64,000 nucleotides of DNA from an uncultured Opitutales bacterium (GTDB taxonomy: Bacteria; Verrucomicrobiota; Verrucomicrobiia; Opitutales; Seribacteraceae): NCBI GenBank assembly GCA_905478775.1, contig CAJQKB010000034.1, positions 1 to 64,000 of the forward strand, given 5' to 3'. A program made the position numbers and the translations under genes. Within the stretch, counting starts at the first letter, position 1. The number at the start of each line of letters is the position of its first letter. This document shows, in pieces, positions 8,512-18,337 of this stretch. The notes under the pieces were generated by a model that made no database searches, was not told the origin of the DNA, and was given only the letters and a program-made list of their open reading frames with translations.

Positions 8512-9510
8512 ATGGCAACAAAACTTGGAAAGTTTGAATTACCTAACCGTCTTATTAAAGAAGAGGAAACCGCGACAGATAAATACGCTAAGTTCATTGC
8601 AGACCCATTTGAATCTGGATACGGTCACACCATTGGAAATGCCTTTCGTAGAGTCTTACTAAGTTCAATTGAAGGTGCCGCTATTTCTTCTATTAAAATA
8701 GAGGGGGTTCAACACGAATTTCAAAGCGTAGATGGTATTGTAGAGGATGTAACTGATATTGTTTTAAATCTCAAAAAGATTCTTATTGTTAGTCACAAAG
8801 CAGACCCTGTTACTCTAACACTTGATGTCGAGAAGGAAGGAGAAATTACAGCGGGCGATATCTCGCCAATGGAAGGAATAGAAATTATCAATCCTGAGCA
8901 GTTGATTCTTACTACCGATCGTAAGAAAAACATCTTGGCCGATATGATTGTTTCAGTTGGGCGCGGTTTTTGCCTTGGTGAAGACAGTAAAATTGAAGGT
9001 CAGCCTATTGGAATGATTAATGTTGATGCTCTTTTTAGTCCAGTCAAACTTGTTAAATACGATGTTCAAAATACCCGTGTTGGACAAATGACGGATTACG
9101 ATAAACTTATTTTGGAAGTAAATACTGACGGTAGAATTACGCCTGATGATGCTCTTAAACAATCTGCTGCAATACTTCGACATCATCTAGATGTTTTTGA
9201 TCAAATCAGTGAAGAGCAGATTGAATTCGAAAGTCACACCAAGGAAGTAAGTGAAGAGCAGAATCGTTTAAAGAATCTTCTCGGAATGAGTGTTAACGAA
9301 ATTGAACTGTCAGTTCGTGCAGCCAACTGTCTAAACAATGCAAATATTGTAACAGTTGGAGAACTTGCCACGAAATCTGAACCAGAAATGCTTAAATATC
9401 GCAACTTTGGAAAAAAATCCCTGAACGAAATTAAAGCCAAACTCGAACAGCTTGGTTTATCGCTTGGAATGAAATTCGAAAGTCGTTTACTAGAAACAAT
9501 TGCCAATTAA
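8512..9510 (+). CDS. rpoA: DNA-directed RNA polymerase subunit alpha
   Basis: The alpha subunit dimerises to start RNA polymerase assembly. In the 332-residue product, the N-terminal assembly domain covers about residues 1 to 230 (motifs SGYGHTIGNAFRRVLLSSIEGAA, QHEFQSVDGIVEDVTDI). The C-terminal domain (about 250 to 325) contains the helix-hairpin-helix that contacts UP elements and activators (MSVNEIELSVRAANCLNNANI, VGELATKSEPEML, FGKKSLNEIKAKLEQLGLSLG). Length and domain order are typical. It lies between rpsD and rplQ. Confidence 0.97.
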   Translation: MATKLGKFELPNRLIKEEETATDKYAKFIADPFESGYGHTIGNAFRRVLLSSIEGAAISSIKIEGVQHEFQSVDGIVEDVTDIVLNLKKILIVSHKADPVTLTLDVEKEGEITAGDISPMEGIEIINPEQLILTTDRKKNILADMIVSVGRGFCLGEDSKIEGQPIGMINVDALFSPVKLVKYDVQNTRVGQMTDYDKLILEVNTDGRITPDDALKQSAAILRHHLDVFDQISEEQIEFESHTKEVSEEQNRLKNLLGMSVNEIELSVRAANCLNNANIVTVGELATKSEPEMLKYRNFGKKSLNEIKAKLEQLGLSLGMKFESRLLETIAN

Positions 9511-9532
9511 TAACCTATTATAATTTAACAAG

Positions 9533-10180
9533 ATGAGACATAGAAAACACAATCATCTTCTAGGGGTCAAAACAGCCCATAGAATTTCCTTGATTGCCAA
9601 CTTATCTTGTTCGCTCATTGATAATGGGCGGATTAAGACAACTCTTGCAAAAGCACGTGCACTACGCCCTTCAATTGAAAAAGCAATTACTTTAGCAAAG
9701 AAAGCACATGCTTCTGACGATGCAGCCAAAAAGGTTCATTTTCGTAGGCAAGCTATCGCACGATTGAGAAGTAAGACTGCAGTTAAAAAGCTTTTTGACG
9801 AATTGGTAGAACAATTTGCAGGACGAAATGGTGGTTACACAAGAATTTATAAGTTGGCGATACCTCGCTTGGGTGATGCTGCAGACATGGCTATCATTGA
9901 ATTTGTAGAAGAAATACAAAAGAAGAAACCTAAGAAGAAGCGTGCAGCAAAAAAAACTAAGACCAAGCCAGCAGCAAAAGAAGAAGAGTCCTCTACAGTA
10001 GAAAATTCCCCTGAAAATAGCGAACAAGCAGTTGAGTCTGCAGTTGTAGAAGAAGATACTACTCCCACAACGGTTGAGCCATCAGAAGAAGCATCCACAA
10101 TTGATTTACCAAAATCGAAAGATAAGGACGAAGATCAAGTTGTAGAAGAAAAGAAGACAGCCGAAAAAAAACCTGAATAA
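9533..10180 (+). CDS. rplQ: 50S ribosomal protein L17 (bL17) with long charged C-terminal tail
   Basis: L17 sits near the exit tunnel of the 50S subunit. Residues 1 to about 122 are a normal L17 (MRHRKHNHLLGVKTAHRISL, GRIKTTLAKARALRPSIEKAITLAKK, YTRIYKLAIPRLGDAADMAIIEF). They are followed by about 90 residues that first are Lys/Ala-rich (KKKPKKKRAAKKTKTKPAA) and then acidic and Thr/Ser-rich, ending AEKKPE. Typical L17 ends near residue 120 to 130, although tails occur in some phyla. It is the last gene of the ribosomal cluster. Confidence 0.95.
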   Translation: MRHRKHNHLLGVKTAHRISLIANLSCSLIDNGRIKTTLAKARALRPSIEKAITLAKKAHASDDAAKKVHFRRQAIARLRSKTAVKKLFDELVEQFAGRNGGYTRIYKLAIPRLGDAADMAIIEFVEEIQKKKPKKKRAAKKTKTKPAAKEEESSTVENSPENSEQAVESAVVEEDTTPTTVEPSEEASTIDLPKSKDKDEDQVVEEKKTAEKKPE

Positions 10181-10196
10181 ATAACATTTTTGATTT

Positions 10197-10222
10197 GTAG
10201 AACCCTATTTCATAGGTTCTAC
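10197..10222 (+). terminator. Hairpin after rplQ, possible end of the ribosomal operon
   Basis: Bases 10197-10208 (gtagaaccctat) and 10212-10222 (ataggttctac) form an 11-bp stem with one bulged C and a 3-base loop, 17 bases after the rplQ stop. The base after the stem is not T-rich, so classical intrinsic termination is uncertain. A second, weaker stem with a T-run follows at 10256-10278 (aaaagg/cctttttt). Together they are the best candidates for ending the ribosomal transcript before guaA. Confidence 0.5.
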
Positions 10223-10339
10223 CTCTTCAGACTTCATGACTAAGTTTGTGTTGCTAAAAGGTGTGCTTATCCTTTTTTAATAATTACTTTGCTTTGTACG
10301 TTTTATATTTCATTCTTTATGACTAATTAAGACCTTCTT

Positions 10340-11878
10340 ATGCCACAAACAATCATAGTTCTAGATTTTGGTTCCCAATATACACAAGTAATTGCGAGGC
10401 GAATACGTGAGGCAAATGTTTATTCGAAGGTATTACCTTTTAATACTAAGATTGGAGACATTAAAAGGTTAAGACCGGTTGGTATTGTTTTATCTGGTGG
10501 ACCTGCAAGTGTTTTGGCAAAAGGCTCACCTAAACCCAAAGCGGAAATTTTTTCATTAGGAATTCCCATATTGGGGATTTGTTATGGGTTACAATTAATG
10601 GGAAAAATGCTGGGTGGTGAGGTTAAAAACAGTAGTCATCGAGAATACGGCAGAGGAAAATTGAAGGTGTTAAAGAAGGGTTTATTATTTAAGGATTTGC
10701 CAACACAACTCACGGTTTGGAATTCCCATGGCGATTGCCTGGTAAAAATGCCTAAGGGTTTTAAAGCTTTAGCTCAAACTGAGAATTCGAACTTTGCTTC
10801 GATTGAAGATTCGACCAGAAAGTTTTATGGTTTGCAATTTCATCCTGAAGTAGAGCATTCAGAGAAGGGAAATGAAATTATTCGAAACTTTCTTGTTACA
10901 ATCTGTAAGTGTAAATGCGATTGGGATATGGAGGATTTTACTCAAAGTGCGATCGATGAAATAAAAAATAAAGTTGGAAACAAGAAAGTTATTCTTGGCC
11001 TTAGCGGAGGAGTTGATTCGTCTGTCGCAGCCGCTCTTATTCATCGTGCTATAGGAGATCAACTCACCTGTATTTTTGTTGATAATGGATTACTCAGATT
11101 AAATGAAAGGGACCAAGTAAAGAAACTTTTTAAAAACCACATACCCGGAAAGCTCAAAGTTGCTCTCGCGGGTAGTTTGTTTCTTAAGAAGCTTAAGGGA
11201 GTTACTGATCCTGAAAAGAAACGTAAAATTATAGGTAAAACTTTCATCGAAGTTTTTGATAAAGAAGTAAAGAAGTTAGGTGACGTTGATTTTTTGGCCC
11301 AAGGTACCTTATATCCAGATGTGATTGAAAGTGTACCTATTGCCGGTAATCCTGCATCATTGATCAAGAGTCACCATAATGTAGGTGGGTTGCCTAAAAA
11401 AATGAAACTGTCCTTACTTGAGCCCTTAAGGGAATTGTTCAAAGACGAAGTTCGTAATTTAGGTCGTGCCCTCGGCTTGACTGAAAATGTTCTCATGCGC
11501 CACCCTTTTCCGGGACCCGGCTTAGGAGTTAGGGTAGTAGGGTCGATCAATTCAAATAACCTTAGGGTTTTAAGAGAAGCGGATGCCATCTTTATTGATG
11601 AACTGCATAGCTCGGGTTGGTATCATAAACTTTGGCAGGCATTTTGTGTTTTTCTTCCCGTTCGGAGTGTTGGAGTAATGGGGGATGAGAGAACTTACGA
11701 AAATGTGATTTCTCTTCGAGCAGTTACTAGTAGCGATGCAATGACAGCAGATTGGGCTGAATTACCAGATAAACTTTTAAGAAAAGTTTCAAATCGAATT
11801 ATCAATGAAGTAAAGGGTGCCAATCGAGTGGTATATGACATTAGTTCAAAACCACCTAGCACTATTGAGTGGGAATAA
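10340..11878 (+). CDS. guaA: GMP synthase (glutamine-hydrolysing)
   Basis: GuaA converts XMP, ATP and glutamine to GMP in purine synthesis. The 512-residue protein has an N-terminal class I glutamine amidotransferase domain with nucleophile Cys81 (GICYGLQ) and the His168/Glu170 partners (FHPEV). It continues with an ATP-pyrophosphatase domain with PP-loop SGGVDSS at 222-228. The C-terminal dimerisation domain has the conserved [13 protein letters not shown] and ends KPPSTIEWE. The domains are complete and in the usual order. It lies alone between the ribosomal cluster and the his genes, 18 bases before hisD, so it may be cotranscribed with them. Confidence 0.97.
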   Translation: MPQTIIVLDFGSQYTQVIARRIREANVYSKVLPFNTKIGDIKRLRPVGIVLSGGPASVLAKGSPKPKAEIFSLGIPILGICYGLQLMGKMLGGEVKNSSHREYGRGKLKVLKKGLLFKDLPTQLTVWNSHGDCLVKMPKGFKALAQTENSNFASIEDSTRKFYGLQFHPEVEHSEKGNEIIRNFLVTICKCKCDWDMEDFTQSAIDEIKNKVGNKKVILGLSGGVDSSVAAALIHRAIGDQLTCIFVDNGLLRLNERDQVKKLFKNHIPGKLKVALAGSLFLKKLKGVTDPEKKRKIIGKTFIEVFDKEVKKLGDVDFLAQGTLYPDVIESVPIAGNPASLIKSHHNVGGLPKKMKLSLLEPLRELFKDEVRNLGRALGLTENVLMRHPFPGPGLGVRVVGSINSNNLRVLREADAIFIDELHSSGWYHKLWQAFCVFLPVRSVGVMGDERTYENVISLRAVTSSDAMTADWAELPDKLLRKVSNRIINEVKGANRVVYDISSKPPSTIEWE

Positions 11879-11895
11879 ACTTAAATCTCCTCTAA

Positions 11896-13191
11896 ATGAT
11901 TACTAGTTTTTTGAATGATGAGAGCGATCTTGAAGATCGTCTTTCAGAGTTTTGCACAGCGTCGCAAAGCGATCAAACCGTCAAGGATACAGTTTCGGAA
12001 ATATTACACGAAATTCGCAAAAACGGCGATGCTGCGATGCTTGAAAAAACTCTCAAATATGATCATGCAAAGCTTAGTCAGAATGAAATTAAGGTAACAA
12101 AAATCGAGTTAGAAGAGGCAAAGTCTCAACTCACCGTTTTAGAACGCGAAAGTATAATAGAAGCGATCGAAAATGTTTCTTTGTTTCACGAAAGAAGTAT
12201 TCCAGAAAATTGGAGTACATCTAATAATCATGGAGCAAAAGTAGGCGAAAAATTTTACCCCATTAATCGAGTTGGAATTTATGTGCCCGGGGGAAATGTT
12301 CCGTTAATCTCAACTGTTATTATGACAGTTACAATTGCAAATGTTGCAAAAGTAAAAGAGATTGCGGTCGTTACTCCTCCAGATTCAGAGGGTAAAATTG
12401 CACCTCAAATGCTTGCCGCTTTAGAACTGCTTGGAGTCGATGAAATTTATAAAGTGGGGGGAGCACAAGCAATTGGCGCATTAGCTTATGGTACAGATAC
12501 AATTCCTTCAGTTGATAAAATTTATGGACCTGGGAATGCATTTGTTAATGAAGCGAAGAGACAAGTTTTTGGTACAGTTGGAATTGATCTGTTACCGGGT
12601 CCGAGCGAGGTAATGATTATCGCGGATTCTTCATCTAATCCGGCTTTTGTAGCTGCAGCCCTCTTATCCCAAGCTGAACATGGATCTGGAAAGGAAAAAA
12701 TATTCTTACTTTTTTCGGAAAAGAGCCACTTTGATAAAATCGCTTCTGAAATTAAAACTCAACTTCAGGACCTCTCCCATAAGGAAGCGGTTGCAGGTGT
12801 TTTAGAGCGAGGGTTCATGTCGATTTATCTTCCTAGCTTTAAGAGAATCTCAGAAGTTGCCAACTATATTGCCCCCGAACATTTAGAACTTCAAGTTGCA
12901 GATGAGCACATTGGCTTTTTAACCGACCATATAACAACGGCGGGTGCATTTCTGCTAGGTCACGAAACCGCAACTACTTTGGGGGATTTTATTGCTGGTC
13001 CAAGTCATGTGCTTCCAACTGGCCGTTCCTCCAGATTTTCTTCGGGTCTGAGACTACAAGATTTTTTAAGGCGTTCGAGTTTTATTCAGTATGATAAGAA
13101 GTCAGCGATTCGGGCAAAGAAGGCAGTAGCAGTTTTTTCTGAAATGGAACAGTTGGATGGACATGGAAAATCTTTTTCAATTAGGCTGTAG
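11896..13191 (+). CDS. hisD: Histidinol dehydrogenase
   Basis: HisD oxidises L-histidinol twice with NAD to give histidine, the last step of the pathway, and needs zinc. The 431-residue product shows the family motifs YVPGGNVPLISTVIMTV, KVGGAQAIGALAYGT, KIYGPGNAFVNEAKRQVFG, GPSEVMIIAD and QAEHGSG, with the zinc/catalytic Gln-His pair. Near the C-terminus are HLELQV and GPSHVLPTGRSSRFSSGL. It is the first gene of a hisD-hisC-hisB-hisH run. Length is normal. Confidence 0.97.
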   Translation: MITSFLNDESDLEDRLSEFCTASQSDQTVKDTVSEILHEIRKNGDAAMLEKTLKYDHAKLSQNEIKVTKIELEEAKSQLTVLERESIIEAIENVSLFHERSIPENWSTSNNHGAKVGEKFYPINRVGIYVPGGNVPLISTVIMTVTIANVAKVKEIAVVTPPDSEGKIAPQMLAALELLGVDEIYKVGGAQAIGALAYGTDTIPSVDKIYGPGNAFVNEAKRQVFGTVGIDLLPGPSEVMIIADSSSNPAFVAAALLSQAEHGSGKEKIFLLFSEKSHFDKIASEIKTQLQDLSHKEAVAGVLERGFMSIYLPSFKRISEVANYIAPEHLELQVADEHIGFLTDHITTAGAFLLGHETATTLGDFIAGPSHVLPTGRSSRFSSGLRLQDFLRRSSFIQYDKKSAIRAKKAVAVFSEMEQLDGHGKSFSIRL

Positions 13192-13208
13192 TCGAATAAT
13201 TTCCAATA

Positions 13209-14306
13209 ATGTCAGTTCAAGACCTTACCGCCCATTCTATTTGTAAGCATAAACCCTACATCCCGGGTAAGCAGCCCGTTATTTCTGGACGAACAATTAA
13301 GCTTAATACAAATGAAAATCCCTACCCCCCTACCCCCAAAATATCAGAGTTAATTGTTACGCAAGTAAACGAACTTCATCGTTACCCAAATTCGTCAGCA
13401 AGTGATTTAAGAGAAATAATAGCCAACTTGCACAATGTTCATCCCGATCAAATTATTGTAGGTAATGGATCAGATGATATTTTAAATCTTTGCGTTCGCT
13501 GTTTTTCAGATTCGTCGAAATCGATCGGAATGCTCGATCCAAGTTATTCCTTGTATGAAGTTTTGGGCTCATTACAGGGAACAAAAGTAATAAAGTATCC
13601 TTTTCAAAATGAAAGGTTCGAGATTGATTCTGAAATAATTACTGACTCGGGAAGCAATCTGTTTTTTTTAACTAGCCCGCATGCACCTACTGGAAGGATT
13701 TACGAAAATCTGATATTTTCTACAATCCTTCAAAAGTATCCGGGAATACTTGTAATTGATGAAGCATATGCAGATTTTGCTCCCACAAATGCACTGCCTT
13801 TATTAACTGAGAGTGAGAATGTAATCATAACTAGAACCTTATCAAAATCATATTCTCTTGCTGGTTTGAGGGTTGGTTATGCTGTAGCAAGTAAGGAAAT
13901 TATTGCGATACTCAACAAGGCGAGAGAAGTTTATAATGTAGATAGAATTGCTCAATTTATTGCTCAAGTTGCCTTACAGGACCGCAGTTATTTTAAGAAG
14001 GTCACTCAGAAAATTATCTCGACCCGTGAGTTTGTTTACCAAACCTTTTTAGAGTGGCAATGGACTACCTATTCAAGTGGAACCAACTTTTTATTCACTC
14101 GACCTGTTGATTCGAAAGGGAATCACGGGAAGCAAACTGCTCAAGCACTATATCGATTTTTGACCGACAATAATGTGTTTGTTCGATATTTTCCTTCAAG
14201 TGAACTAACCTCTTCGTTTTTACGAATCAGTATTGGCAAAGACGAAGAAATGGATATTGTAATTAATTTGTTAAGCAAATGGAAACTAGTCGAACAGCAG
14301 AATTAA
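13209..14306 (+). CDS. hisC: Histidinol-phosphate aminotransferase
   Basis: HisC is a PLP-dependent class I/II aminotransferase that makes histidinol phosphate from imidazole acetol phosphate and glutamate. The 365-residue product has the N-terminal [14 protein letters not shown] motif, [32 protein letters not shown] and the PLP-lysine segment [18 protein letters not shown]. The C-terminal [11 protein letters not shown] is also typical. Its last 28 bases overlap the start of hisB in another frame, which points to translational coupling. Confidence 0.95.
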   Translation: MSVQDLTAHSICKHKPYIPGKQPVISGRTIKLNTNENPYPPTPKISELIVTQVNELHRYPNSSASDLREIIANLHNVHPDQIIVGNGSDDILNLCVRCFSDSSKSIGMLDPSYSLYEVLGSLQGTKVIKYPFQNERFEIDSEIITDSGSNLFFLTSPHAPTGRIYENLIFSTILQKYPGILVIDEAYADFAPTNALPLLTESENVIITRTLSKSYSLAGLRVGYAVASKEIIAILNKAREVYNVDRIAQFIAQVALQDRSYFKKVTQKIISTREFVYQTFLEWQWTTYSSGTNFLFTRPVDSKGNHGKQTAQALYRFLTDNNVFVRYFPSSELTSSFLRISIGKDEEMDIVINLLSKWKLVEQQN

Positions 14307-14881
14307 CAAGAAATACAAATGAAACTCAAATTGAGGTTTCATTAAAATTGGATGGAGAAGGGAAGAATGAAATTGCAACCGGTATTCCATTTTTAGACCA
14401 CATGCTTCAGTTGTTTTCAAAGCATGGCTTTTTTGATTTAAAAATTAAAGCCACGGGTGATATCGATATCGATTACCATCATCTTGTCGAAGATATGGGT
14501 ATCACTTTAGGCCAAGCATTTAAATTAGCATTGGGAGAAAAGGCGGGAATCAAACGTTATGGTTTTTTTGTTCTGCCCATGGATGAAACATTAGTAACAG
14601 TTGCACTTGATTTAAGTAATCGTGCATTTCTTGTTTTCGACGCTCCCCTCCCAATTTCGATGGTTCGAGATTTCAATATTCAATTATTTAAAGAATTTTT
14701 TCAAGCCTTTGCTAATGAAGCAGGGTGTAATTTACATATTCGTTTGGAACATGGACAAGAACCACACCATGTCGCAGAAGCAATGTTCAAGGGTTTTGCC
14801 AAAGCTTTAGATCTGGCAACTATTTTAGAACCGAGATTAAACGGCGGCGTTCCTTCTACAAAGGGCACCCTGTCTTCCTAA
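14279..14881 (+). CDS. hisB: Imidazoleglycerol-phosphate dehydratase
   Basis: This is the monofunctional dehydratase that turns imidazoleglycerol phosphate into imidazole acetol phosphate using manganese. The 200-residue product has the metal-binding motifs [31 protein letters not shown] and [19 protein letters not shown]. There is no N-terminal histidinol-phosphatase domain as in enterobacterial HisB, so that activity must come from another gene. The ATG at 14279 lies inside hisC (28-base overlap). The next gene, hisH, follows within 10 bases. Confidence 0.96.
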   Translation: METSRTAELTRNTNETQIEVSLKLDGEGKNEIATGIPFLDHMLQLFSKHGFFDLKIKATGDIDIDYHHLVEDMGITLGQAFKLALGEKAGIKRYGFFVLPMDETLVTVALDLSNRAFLVFDAPLPISMVRDFNIQLFKEFFQAFANEAGCNLHIRLEHGQEPHHVAEAMFKGFAKALDLATILEPRLNGGVPSTKGTLSS

Positions 14882-14890
14882 TTGACTCTC

Positions 14891-15538
14891 ATGGCGATTG
14901 ATTGTCACACAGTCGGTGTGGTTGACTATGGGACTGGAAACTTGAGAAGTGTAGTAAAAGCATTCGAATGCTTGGGTGCAAGAGTTCGCGTTTTACAAAC
15001 TCCCGAAGGTCTTGAAGAAATTGATGCCCTCGTCTTCCCGGGGCAAGGAACTTTTGATCAGTGTATGGCGGCCTTAAATCAAACGGGCCTTGCATCCTCA
15101 ATTAAGGAGTGGGTTTCCTCGGGAAAGCCATTCCTGGGTGTTTGCTTGGGACTGCAAGTGCTTTTTGAAAAGTCAGAGGAGGGAGAGTTGCCAGGGTTAG
15201 CCTTGTTCCCTGGATATGTGCAAAAGTTTTCCTTGGATAGGAAATTAAAGATTCCGCATATGGGTTGGAATTCTGTACAATGGGAAAAGGTAAGGCAGCA
15301 TCCAATTCGAATTGGACTAGAGGATGGTGATCAATTTTATTTCGTTCATAGTTATCATGTGGTTTCCAAGGATATCACTCTTTGCTCCCTCACTTCCAGT
15401 TACGGATATCCTTTTATTAGTGGAATTGTGCATGGTAATTGTGTCGCTACTCAATTTCATCCTGAAAAAAGTCAGGCAAAAGGTTTGCAAATTTACCGAA
15501 ATTTCCTTGAAAAGGTAGTTGCGAAATTTACTCCTTAA
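14891..15538 (+). CDS. hisH: Imidazole glycerol phosphate synthase, glutamine amidotransferase subunit
   Basis: HisH releases ammonia from glutamine for the cyclase HisF. The ATG at 14891 gives 215 residues. The frame is also open from a TTG at 14882 directly after the hisB stop, but the ATG is the more likely start. The class I amidotransferase features are complete: VDYGTGNLRSV at the N-terminus, the nucleophile Cys in GVCLGLQ, and the His/Glu pair in QFHPEKSQ. The partner hisF and hisA are not in this window. Confidence 0.95.
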   Translation: MAIDCHTVGVVDYGTGNLRSVVKAFECLGARVRVLQTPEGLEEIDALVFPGQGTFDQCMAALNQTGLASSIKEWVSSGKPFLGVCLGLQVLFEKSEEGELPGLALFPGYVQKFSLDRKLKIPHMGWNSVQWEKVRQHPIRIGLEDGDQFYFVHSYHVVSKDITLCSLTSSYGYPFISGIVHGNCVATQFHPEKSQAKGLQIYRNFLEKVVAKFTP

Positions 15539-15570
15539 GGATTTCCATACTTTTAAATACCCCACACAAA

Positions 15571-16857
15571 ATGGACAAAGAAGCTACACTTACTATTGGC
15601 GAGAATTCCTATCCCTTACACATTGTCGAAGGCACTGAATCTGAAAAGGCGATAGACATTAGTTTACTTCGTAAAGAAAGTAAGTTTATTACTTTTGACG
15701 ATGGATATGGCAATACCGGATCCTGTGAAAGCAAAGTTACTTTTATTGATGGCGACCAGGGTATTCTTCGTTACCGCGGATACGATATCGCAGATTTAGC
15801 GACACGGTCCAATTTTTTGGAAACTTCTTACCTGGTAATGTATGGCAATTTGCCAACCTCTGCAGAACTAGATTTATTTAGCGAGCGTATTGCAAAATTT
15901 ACACAATTACCGGATGAAGTGGTAACCGCAATTAATTCACAGCCCAAGAACTTACACCCCATGGGTGTATTAGCAGCGGGTTTGCACGCATTGGGCGGTG
16001 CCTATCCTCATTTGTGTACCAATGATCGTAAGTCAGATTTAGAGAGTTTTGATGAATCAGCCGCACTTATAATTTCAACAATTCGTACTATTGCGGCGAC
16101 TAGACATCGTTTTCTCTTAAACGAGCAAGTTCCTGAAATTGATCCAACTGAAAGTTATTGTAAGAATTTCTTAACAATGATGTTTGCCAAAGAATCGGAA
16201 CCAAAGGAAATTCCACCTTCTGTCACCAATGCCCTGGACTTGATCTTCTTACTTCACGCAGATCATGAGCAAAACTGCTCCACTTCAACCTGCAGAATGA
16301 TAGCATCTGGAGGAGCCAACCCATTTGCTTCACTTGCTGGGGGCGTTTCTGCCCTGTGGGGTCCGTTACATGGGGGTGCGAATATGGCCGTAATTAAAAT
16401 GCTTAACCAAATTCACGATGCAGGCGATGATGGTAGCCGTTTTATTGAGTCTGCAAAGCAGGGCAAGACACGCCTTATGGGCTTTGGCCATCGAGTCTAT
16501 AGAAATTATGATCCAAGGGCAAAAATACTAAAAGCAGCTTGTGATGACGCTCTTGAGGCACTTGGAGTTTCGAGTCCAATACTAGAAATTGCGAGAAGGT
16601 TGGAAGAGGAAGCACTAAAGGATTCTTACTTTGTTGAAAGAAAATTATATCCTAATGTGGATTTCTACAGTGGGATTATACTGCAGGCACTTGGCTTCCC
16701 TACAGATACCTTTACGGTTCTATTTGCAATAGGCAGGTCTCCTGGATGGCTTGCTCATTGGAAAGAGATTGCAGAGACTGGTAAAAAGATACATCGCCCC
16801 CGCCAAATTTACCAAGGCTCTCCCCTTCGGCCCTATCTTCCTACAGGGGACAGATAG
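15571..16857 (+). CDS. gltA: Citrate synthase
   Basis: Citrate synthase condenses acetyl-CoA and oxaloacetate at the entry of the TCA cycle. The 428-residue product is of the hexameric type II (proteobacterial-like) form with an N-terminal beta domain. Motifs include IDGDQGILRYRGYDIADLA, LHADHEQNCSTSTCR (catalytic His), GPLHGGANMAVIKML (catalytic His), FGHRVYRNYDPRAKI and VDFYSGIILQALGFP (catalytic Asp). The C-terminus has RPRQIYQGS. It ends 3 bases before the converging gene on the other strand. Confidence 0.96.
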   Translation: MDKEATLTIGENSYPLHIVEGTESEKAIDISLLRKESKFITFDDGYGNTGSCESKVTFIDGDQGILRYRGYDIADLATRSNFLETSYLVMYGNLPTSAELDLFSERIAKFTQLPDEVVTAINSQPKNLHPMGVLAAGLHALGGAYPHLCTNDRKSDLESFDESAALIISTIRTIAATRHRFLLNEQVPEIDPTESYCKNFLTMMFAKESEPKEIPPSVTNALDLIFLLHADHEQNCSTSTCRMIASGGANPFASLAGGVSALWGPLHGGANMAVIKMLNQIHDAGDDGSRFIESAKQGKTRLMGFGHRVYRNYDPRAKILKAACDDALEALGVSSPILEIARRLEEEALKDSYFVERKLYPNVDFYSGIILQALGFPTDTFTVLFAIGRSPGWLAHWKEIAETGKKIHRPRQIYQGSPLRPYLPTGDR

Positions 16858-16860
16858 AAA

Positions 16861-17646
16861 CTACTCGGCTAGGTTCTTTGGGACTTGCCCTTGGGTGAGG
16901 ACATCTTCGAAGGATAATCCCGCAAGCGAGCGTATACCTTTAATTAGCAGCCAAAATGCATACGCACTCACTACCATACATGGTAAGCTGATTATCGGGA
17001 AACTCCAACCCATCATCTTTCCCACTTCATCATTAAATGCTAATTTATCGATTGAAGGTTCCGTTACGACAATTGCGATTGCGAGAAAGTAGTTCAAGCA
17101 TGCGCTTAGTATAAAAGTAAGGGCAATCAACCATGTGCATTTCTTTAATAATTGGTTGAACTCATTTGTTGTCCCCCTCTCTGCTAGAGCTTGGTCTACT
17201 AAATCCACTTGAATGACATCTGGATTATACAGAAAAAGCTTAACTAAAGGCTTCTTTGTTTTTAATGTTATTACAGTAAGTAATCCGAGAATTCCAGGGA
17301 GAGCAGCTTCTTTAATTGCAAACATTGAAACTGTTGCACCCGGTAAAAGACCAATTCCCCCGGTTAAAAAAGCACTCAATGCCCCAAGTATTGATAAGAA
17401 ATTCCATTTCTTTCTTCTGCAAAAATCCCAAATCCCGTACCCAATAGGAAAAGAAATTGCCAGTAAGAGCATAACGGAGCCGACCAATGTTCCATCCTTC
17501 GGCGATTGAAGCAGGTTTTCTAGTGAAGGACCAAACCAATCACCTCCTTTTCGAAGAAATACTATTGGAATAACAAGATTAAACCCTAGGTTTAACCACA
17601 TGCTTTCTTTTTTTGGTTTATTATGATTTGGTAGAGTTTGATTCAT
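16861..17646 (-). CDS. VC0807-like multi-pass membrane protein
   Basis: The 261-residue product is a polytopic membrane protein with about six to seven hydrophobic helices. It resembles the family often annotated as VC0807 or intracellular septation protein A-like: NLGFNLVIPIVFLRKGGDWFG, then SFPIGYGIWDF, NFLSILGALSAFLTGGIGLL and a conserved long cytosolic segment before the final helices. The molecular function of the family is not established. It runs convergent to gltA with a 3-base gap and diverges from coaB. Family assignment is by recalled sequence pattern and is reasonably, not fully, certain. Confidence 0.75.
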   Translation of the reverse strand: MNQTLPNHNKPKKESMWLNLGFNLVIPIVFLRKGGDWFGPSLENLLQSPKDGTLVGSVMLLLAISFPIGYGIWDFCRRKKWNFLSILGALSAFLTGGIGLLPGATVSMFAIKEAALPGILGLLTVITLKTKKPLVKLFLYNPDVIQVDLVDQALAERGTTNEFNQLLKKCTWLIALTFILSACLNYFLAIAIVVTEPSIDKLAFNDEVGKMMGWSFPIISLPCMVVSAYAFWLLIKGIRSLAGLSFEDVLTQGQVPKNLAE

Positions 17647-17698
17647 TGTAGCATTTTAAAAAAAACTAAAAACTCACAAATGTCGCTCATATTATATT

Positions 17699-18337
17699 AT
17701 GCCTAATCAACTAAATATATTAATTTCCGCTGGTCCAACAAGAGAATGGATTGATCCCGTTCGCTTTATTTCTAATCCATCTTCGGGTAGAATGGGGTAT
17801 GCCTTGGCGACAAATGCACAAAAAAGAAATTATTCAGTTACTTTGGTGAGCGGTCCAGTCCACCTTCAAGAACCAAAGGGGGTTCACCTTAAACAAGTAG
17901 AGACTGCAGAACAGATGGGGAAGGCAATATTTGAAAATGCCAAGCATGCGGACATTGTTATTATGTGTGCCGCAGTTTGCGATCATCGACCTCTAGAGCA
18001 ATGGGTACAAAAAAAGAAAAAAGAAGTATTTCCAAATGAAATAAAGCTTGTACCAACTATAGATATTTTACAAGAACTCGGAATTCGAAAGAAGGAAAAT
18101 CAAGTATTGGTTGGATTTGCTGCTGAAACCGAAAATTTCGAGGAGAATGCAAAAATAAAGTTGAAAAAAAAGAACTTAGACTGGATTGCCCTAAATGATG
18201 TTTCTCAAGAGGGAATCGGTTTTAATGCAGATTATAACCAAATTACGATGTTATCATCGGAGGGAAAAAAAGTTAAATTTGAATATTCTGCCAAAGAAGT
18301 CATAGCTAATAAAATGCTAGATTTAATAATAAAGTGA
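17699..18337 (+). CDS. coaB: Phosphopantothenate--cysteine ligase (CoaB domain alone)
   Basis: CoaB joins cysteine to 4'-phosphopantothenate in coenzyme A synthesis. The 212-residue product is the C-terminal half of the usual CoaBC fusion: ISAGPTREWIDPVRFISNPSSGRMG (dinucleotide-binding start), ADIVIMCAAVCDHRP and VGFAAETEN. The flavin-dependent decarboxylase half (CoaC) is absent, so coaC must be encoded elsewhere or separately. The last four bases overlap the GTG start of the downstream histidine kinase (GTGA), an unusual partner for a CoA gene. Confidence 0.9.
   Translation: MPNQLNILISAGPTREWIDPVRFISNPSSGRMGYALATNAQKRNYSVTLVSGPVHLQEPKGVHLKQVETAEQMGKAIFENAKHADIVIMCAAVCDHRPLEQWVQKKKKEVFPNEIKLVPTIDILQELGIRKKENQVLVGFAAETENFEENAKIKLKKKNLDWIALNDVSQEGIGFNADYNQITMLSSEGKKVKFEYSAKEVIANKMLDLIIK

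Noticed and set aside
9692-10098. Two antisense frames within rplQ
   Set aside because: They mirror the repetitive Lys/Glu-rich tail of L17 and have no independent start or homology.
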